A DNA stretch of 8,303 nt, taken from the NCBI GenBank assembly GCA_036517755.1, contig DATDUH010000028.1, forward strand, positions 1 through 8,303, read 5' to 3'. Of this stretch, positions 6,665 to 8,303 are shown piece after piece. This DNA comes from JACOXB01 sp036517755. Its GTDB lineage: Bacteria > Patescibacteriota > Minisyncoccia > UBA6257 > Colwellbacteraceae. Made by a program: the position numbers and the translations under genes. The notes below the pieces were generated by a model. That model was not told the DNA's origin and made no database searches. It saw only the letters and a list, made by a program, of their open reading frames with translations. How positions within the stretch are numbered: position 1 is the first letter of the stretch; the number at the start of each line of letters is the position of its first letter.

Positions 6665-6846
6665 TAAAGTACTTTTAGAATTGGTTCGTCTCTAGCGACT
6701 TGATTGAGGTTTGTAAACCCGTCAGGTCGCTAGAGGCGAAAAGCTGGGTGAGCAGCGTATTGCCGAAGGGCTCTTCCTGGGCGGCTGAAGAACAGCCAAA
6801 GAAACTCGGGAGGAGTAAGTGCCGGAAGAACCGGAAGGAGAAAGAG
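6665..6846 (+). promoter_or_regulatory. Long structured 5' leader of cassette 2
   Basis: About 180 nt separate the predicted transcription start from ATG 6847. The main element is a hairpin at 6685-6740: 6685-6699 pairs with 6726-6740 (15 bp, one G-U). The stem continues inward (6700-6704 with 6721-6725, including two G-U pairs) to about 20 bp, capped by GGTT-TGTA-AACC (6708-6719). Two smaller hairpins follow with the same pentaloop: GGCTG-AAGAA-CAGCC (6783-6797) and CCGG-AAGAA-CCGG (6822-6834); the latter's 3' foot runs into the Shine-Dalgarno. No U tract follows the big hairpin, so it is not an intrinsic terminator. I do not recognise a known riboswitch or RNA family. Control of translation, or a processed small RNA, is possible. 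Confidence 0.55.
6833..6840 (+). promoter_or_regulatory. Shine-Dalgarno that sets the start of cassette 2
   Basis: GGAAGGAG ends six bases before ATG 6847. It decides for 6847 over the TTG at 6700, which opens the same frame but lies inside the structured leader with no ribosome site. Its first two bases close the CCGG-AAGAA-CCGG hairpin, so pairing could modulate access. Confidence 0.75.
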
Positions 6847-7185
6847 ATGATGTTCCTTCGGAGGCGTTTCGAGTCCTGTTTCGGCTTTTCTCCCGCTCGG
6901 TCGACGGCCTGGAACTCGTTGTACCAGCGGATCGTGGACATGACGCTGACCAGACTGGCGGTGTCTTTTCACGACGCGGCGAGGGAGGAGACATCCTTCT
7001 ATAGCGAGGCCGCTCGTTCCAACTCCGCCAAGGAGATACTGGAGCTTCGGAAGAAGTTCCCGCTGGTCCTAGAGGAAGTCAGGCGGACAAAATCCGCCTT
7101 CTGGACCGCTCACCGGCTGGCGAACCGAGCAGGTTTCCTGGTCCGGCCGAAGTACTCCGACTACCTGGTGGACGATCTCGTCTAG
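6847..7185 (+). CDS. Small GC-rich protein of unknown family, paralogue 2
   Basis: This 112-residue protein, starting MMFLRRRFESCFGF, is not one I recognise. RRF-x3-FGF (residues 6-14) has the same spacing as in the gene at 6196, and LANRAGF (91-97) matches LAHKAGY there, again preceded by an Arg pair (79-80). The middle (about 24-90) looks helical and charged. There is no signal peptide, membrane helix or cysteine cluster. The tail is Tyr/Asp rich (KYSDYLVDDLV). Codons are mostly C/G-ending (AAG over AAA, CTG over TTA), unlike the flanking genes. A full-consensus promoter, a structured leader and a 13-bp downstream hairpin frame it as a stand-alone unit. The reading frame is supported by the Shine-Dalgarno and by the motif match to paralogue 1. 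Function unknown; a diverged duplicate of paralogue 1 is the most economical reading. Confidence 0.78.
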   Translation: MMFLRRRFESCFGFSPARSTAWNSLYQRIVDMTLTRLAVSFHDAAREETSFYSEAARSNSAKEILELRKKFPLVLEEVRRTKSAFWTAHRLANRAGFLVRPKYSDYLVDDLV

Positions 7186-7206
7186 TCAGGCGGTAGTTGT
7201 TTTCCA

Positions 7207-7292
7207 CGGAGATGCGCAGCTCACCCTGCGCATCTCCGCCCGCACTTGAGTTCGCGAAGGAATTCGCGGATTGAAGCGCGGGGTTTTTCTTT
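7207..7292 (+). terminator. Compound hairpin terminator after cassette 2
   Basis: CGGAGATGCGCAG (7207-7219) pairs perfectly with CTGCGCATCTCCG (7226-7238), 13 bp with loop CTCACC, 21 bases after the stop. A second element follows: CGCGAA-GGAA-TTCGCG (7253-7268), a 6-bp stem with a GNRA-type tetraloop, which can be enclosed by CCCGC (7239-7243) pairing with GCGGG (7278-7282). It is immediately followed by GTTTTTCTTTCT. The second hairpin with its U-rich tail is the likely terminator; the first may protect the 3' end. Confidence 0.7.
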
Positions 7293-7299
7293 CTAATAT
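7271..7299 (+). promoter_or_regulatory. Putative prfB promoter overlapping the upstream terminator
   Basis: TTGAAG (7271-7276, 4/6 match to -35) is followed after exactly 17 bp by TAATAT (7294-7299, 4/6 match to -10). Transcription would begin near 7306, 13 bases before the prfB ATG, with no Shine-Dalgarno in that leader. The -35 lies between the two arms of the upstream terminator structure. Confidence 0.45.
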
Positions 7300-7318
7300 A
7301 GATTAGCGATAACCAAGT

Positions 7319-8032
7319 ATGAAATATAATCCAAACAGCATCATCCTTTCAGTTTTAGCTGGAGCTGGCGGAGAAGACGCCAAAGATTGGGCCGAGATGC
7401 TTCTTCGAATGTACAGCCGTTTCGCCGACTCGAGGGGGTGGAGAAAGCTTTTAGTAAACGATAATTCTTTAGAAATAAGGGGCGATGGGGTTTACCCTCG
7501 GCTAAAAAATGAGTCCGGCGTTCATCGGTTGGTCCGAATCTCGCCCTTTGATGCCAAGAAGTTGAGACACACCTCGTTTGCTCTAGTTGAAGTTTTACCC
7601 GAGCTCCCGGAGGTGAAATCAGCTGAACTAGCTATTCCGGAAAAGGACTTGAAGATTGAATTTGCTCGCTCTAGCGGTCCGGGCGGCCAAAACGTCAATA
7701 AAGTCGAGACCGCGGTAAGGCTGGTCCATTTGCCAACCGGTCTTTCGGCCTCTTCTCAGGTCGAGCGCTCCCAGGCTCGAAACCGAGAGCGGGCCCTGAA
7801 ACTCTTAAAGAGCAGACTCGTTAAATTAATGGAGGAAAAACAGACTAAAGAGTTGGCTGATTTGAAGACTAAAGTTAAACCAGAGTGGGGGAATCAAATC
7901 CGCTCCTATGTCCTCCATCCCTATAAGATGGTTAAAGATCACCGAACCGGCGTTGAAACAAACAATGTGGAAGGAGTTTTGAACGGAGAGCTTGATAAAT
8001 TTATTGAAGCTGAGGTAAAGCAATCGACCTAG
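7319..8032 (+). CDS. prfB: Peptide chain release factor 2, lacking the N-terminal domain
   Basis: This 237-residue class I release factor contains the codon-recognition and catalytic domains. AGAGGEDAKDWAEMLLRMY starts at residue 14. GVHRLVRISPFD carries the RF2-type SPF tripeptide (75-77), which reads UGA/UAA; RF1 would have PxT. SSGPGGQNVN carries the GGQ (122-124) that triggers peptidyl-tRNA hydrolysis. The end RSYVL...HRTGVET is also RF2-like. Usual RF2 is about 365 residues: domain 1 (the first roughly 110, which contacts the GTPase-associated centre and RF3) is missing, and the loop before GVHR is shorter than usual. An in-frame TAA at 7310-7312 blocks any N-terminal extension, and no programmed frameshift site is present. 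UGA stops at 1677, 3560 and 6516 show that RF2 activity is needed. ftsE follows, as in many genomes. Confidence 0.92.
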   Translation: MKYNPNSIILSVLAGAGGEDAKDWAEMLLRMYSRFADSRGWRKLLVNDNSLEIRGDGVYPRLKNESGVHRLVRISPFDAKKLRHTSFALVEVLPELPEVKSAELAIPEKDLKIEFARSSGPGGQNVNKVETAVRLVHLPTGLSASSQVERSQARNRERALKLLKSRLVKLMEEKQTKELADLKTKVKPEWGNQIRSYVLHPYKMVKDHRTGVETNNVEGVLNGELDKFIEAEVKQST

Positions 8033-8072
8033 ATTTCAAGCAGTAGCGCAGAAAGCTAGCTGTCAATTCTTT

Positions 8073-8169
8073 ACCGAGCACTTATTTTTCACTGAAATTC
8101 GTCGACTTGATTTATTCGATAAATACTGATAAGCTAATGCCTGTTTATGACAGAAAATAAGTGCTCGGT
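8073..8169. repeat. 16-bp perfect inverted repeat spanning 97 bp between prfB and ftsE
   Basis: ACCGAGCACTTATTTT (8073-8088) and AAAATAAGTGCTCGGT (8154-8169) are exact reverse complements around a 65-base AT-rich interior. The interior holds a hairpin ATTTAT-TCG-ATAAAT (8110-8124). CTGTCA (8060-8065) and TGACAG (8148-8153) form a further inverted pair. ATTCT occurs on both sides (8066-8070 and 8175-8179), not directly abutting the arms. There is no open frame inside and no U tract after the right arm, so a simple terminator is unlikely. A small non-autonomous element (MITE-like) or a structured RNA/operator are the options. The rest of 8033-8210 shows no gene. Confidence 0.6.
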
Positions 8170-8198
8170 GCTCGATTCTATAGCATCGCCTGCGCTCA

Positions 8199-8206
8199 GA
8201 TAAAAT
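8199..8206 (+). promoter_or_regulatory. Putative -10 element for leaderless ftsE
   Basis: GATAAAAT lies just upstream of ATG 8211. Reading GATAAA (8199-8204) as the -10 box places transcription start exactly on the A of the ATG, as at 1060 and 1075. TAAAAT (8201-8206) is a better match but is two bases too close. No -35 box or Shine-Dalgarno is evident. Confidence 0.4.
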
Positions 8207-8210
8207 CGGC

Positions 8211-8303
8211 ATGATTTCTTTCCAGAACGTTTCCAAGATTTACTCAAACAGCGAGAGCCATACGGCTTTGAACGAAGTTGACTTCAAAATAGTGCCTCGG
8301 GAG
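8211..8303 (+). CDS. ftsE: FtsE, cell-division ABC ATPase (partial, N-terminus only)
   Basis: The visible 31 residues begin MISFQNVSKIYSNSESHTAL and continue NEVDFKIVPRE, the opening strands of an ABC ATPase. The order [IF]xNVSKxY...AL-x-x-V-x-F-x-I corresponds to the N-terminus of FtsE just before the Walker A loop, which lies beyond the window. FtsE with the membrane protein FtsX forms a complex at the division site that drives peptidoglycan hydrolase activation. The assignment to FtsE rather than another ABC ATPase relies on the N-terminal match plus the position directly after prfB, a widespread prfB-ftsE-ftsX order. No Shine-Dalgarno precedes it. Confidence 0.82.
   Translation, partial: MISFQNVSKIYSNSESHTALNEVDFKIVPRE

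Noticed and set aside
6721..6840. Resemblance to signal recognition particle RNA (GTCAGG followed later by CCGGAAGGAG)
   Set aside because: The two pieces are about 100 nt apart and do not form the conserved helix 8 with its asymmetric and symmetric loops. No 4.5S or tmRNA-like ends are present.
6700..6846. TTG at 6700 as an upstream start of the second small gene, giving 161 residues
   Set aside because: It lies inside the large leader hairpin with no ribosome site. The added residues do not resemble paralogue 1, whereas 6847 has a well-spaced GGAAGGAG.
6675..6994. Several minus-strand open frames opposite the second small gene and its leader
   Set aside because: They are open only because the GC-rich strand has few stops in the antisense frames. 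There is no promoter, ribosome site or recognisable protein character.
6819..7004. A GTG-initiated 61-codon frame preceded by GGGAGGAG, overlapping the second small gene
   Set aside because: The ribosome site is only three bases from the GTG. The frame has unnatural composition (out-of-frame reading of a GC-rich gene) and it lacks the motifs shared by the two paralogues. The frame starting at 6847 explains the region better.
6077..7318. Integrated island flanked by a duplicated tRNA-Thr 3' end (attachment sites)
   Set aside because: I looked for a repeat of the T-arm and acceptor sequence downstream and found none before prfB. No integrase is present.
7186..7330. RF2 domain 1 encoded upstream and joined by programmed frameshifting
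   Set aside because: The upstream bases are terminator hairpins and a promoter. There is no CTTTGA-type slip site and no RF2-like residues in any frame.
1075..8032. Alternative genetic code (UGA as glycine)
   Set aside because: TGA terminates genes at 1677, 3560 and 6516, no gene has an in-frame TGA, and an RF2 gene is present.

Overview
The window looks like a compact chromosome segment from a Candidate Phyla Radiation (Patescibacteria) bacterium. This is an inference from the gene set: a DUF4012 membrane protein next to a small monotopic sugar transferase, near-zero intergenic space, stop/start overlaps, start codons placed directly at promoters, tRNAs without encoded CCA, and a very short RF2. 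UGA ends several genes (1677, 3560, 6516) and never interrupts a reading frame, so the code is standard rather than the UGA-glycine code of Gracilibacteria/SR1.

Layout. 1-1060 (minus) is a GT4 glycosyltransferase that runs off the left edge. 1061-1074 holds a tiny divergent promoter whose two overlapping -10 boxes sit exactly seven bases from the start codon on each side. 1075-6101 (plus) is a tightly packed array: sugar transferase, DUF4012 protein, lepA (EF-4), an FtsB/DivIC-like septum protein, tRNA-Gly(CCC), a DoxX-like membrane protein squeezed between two tRNAs, and tRNA-Thr(CGT). 6102-7292 holds two stand-alone cassettes of a small GC-rich protein gene. Each has its own near-consensus promoter, a structured leader, a strong Shine-Dalgarno and a strong downstream hairpin. 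7319-8032 is a release factor 2 lacking its N-terminal domain. 8033-8210 is an intergenic stretch with a 16-bp perfect inverted repeat. 8211-8303 is the start of ftsE, reproducing the prfB-ftsE neighbourhood known from many bacteria.

How it works together. The left part combines cell-surface glycan synthesis (lipid-linked phosphosugar priming, a GT4 transferase, a DUF4012 envelope protein) with translation (LepA, two tRNAs) and division (FtsB-like). The right edge combines termination (RF2) with division (FtsE).

The part that does not fit this housekeeping pattern is 6102-7292. The two small proteins there share RRFxxxFGF near the N-terminus and LA[HN][KR]AG[YF] near the C-terminus. They appear to be diverged tandem paralogues of a family I do not recognise. 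They use C/G-ending codons and strong Shine-Dalgarno sequences, unlike every neighbour. The second is preceded by a leader of about 180 nt with a roughly 20-bp hairpin. This is the best candidate for an undescribed system in the window.
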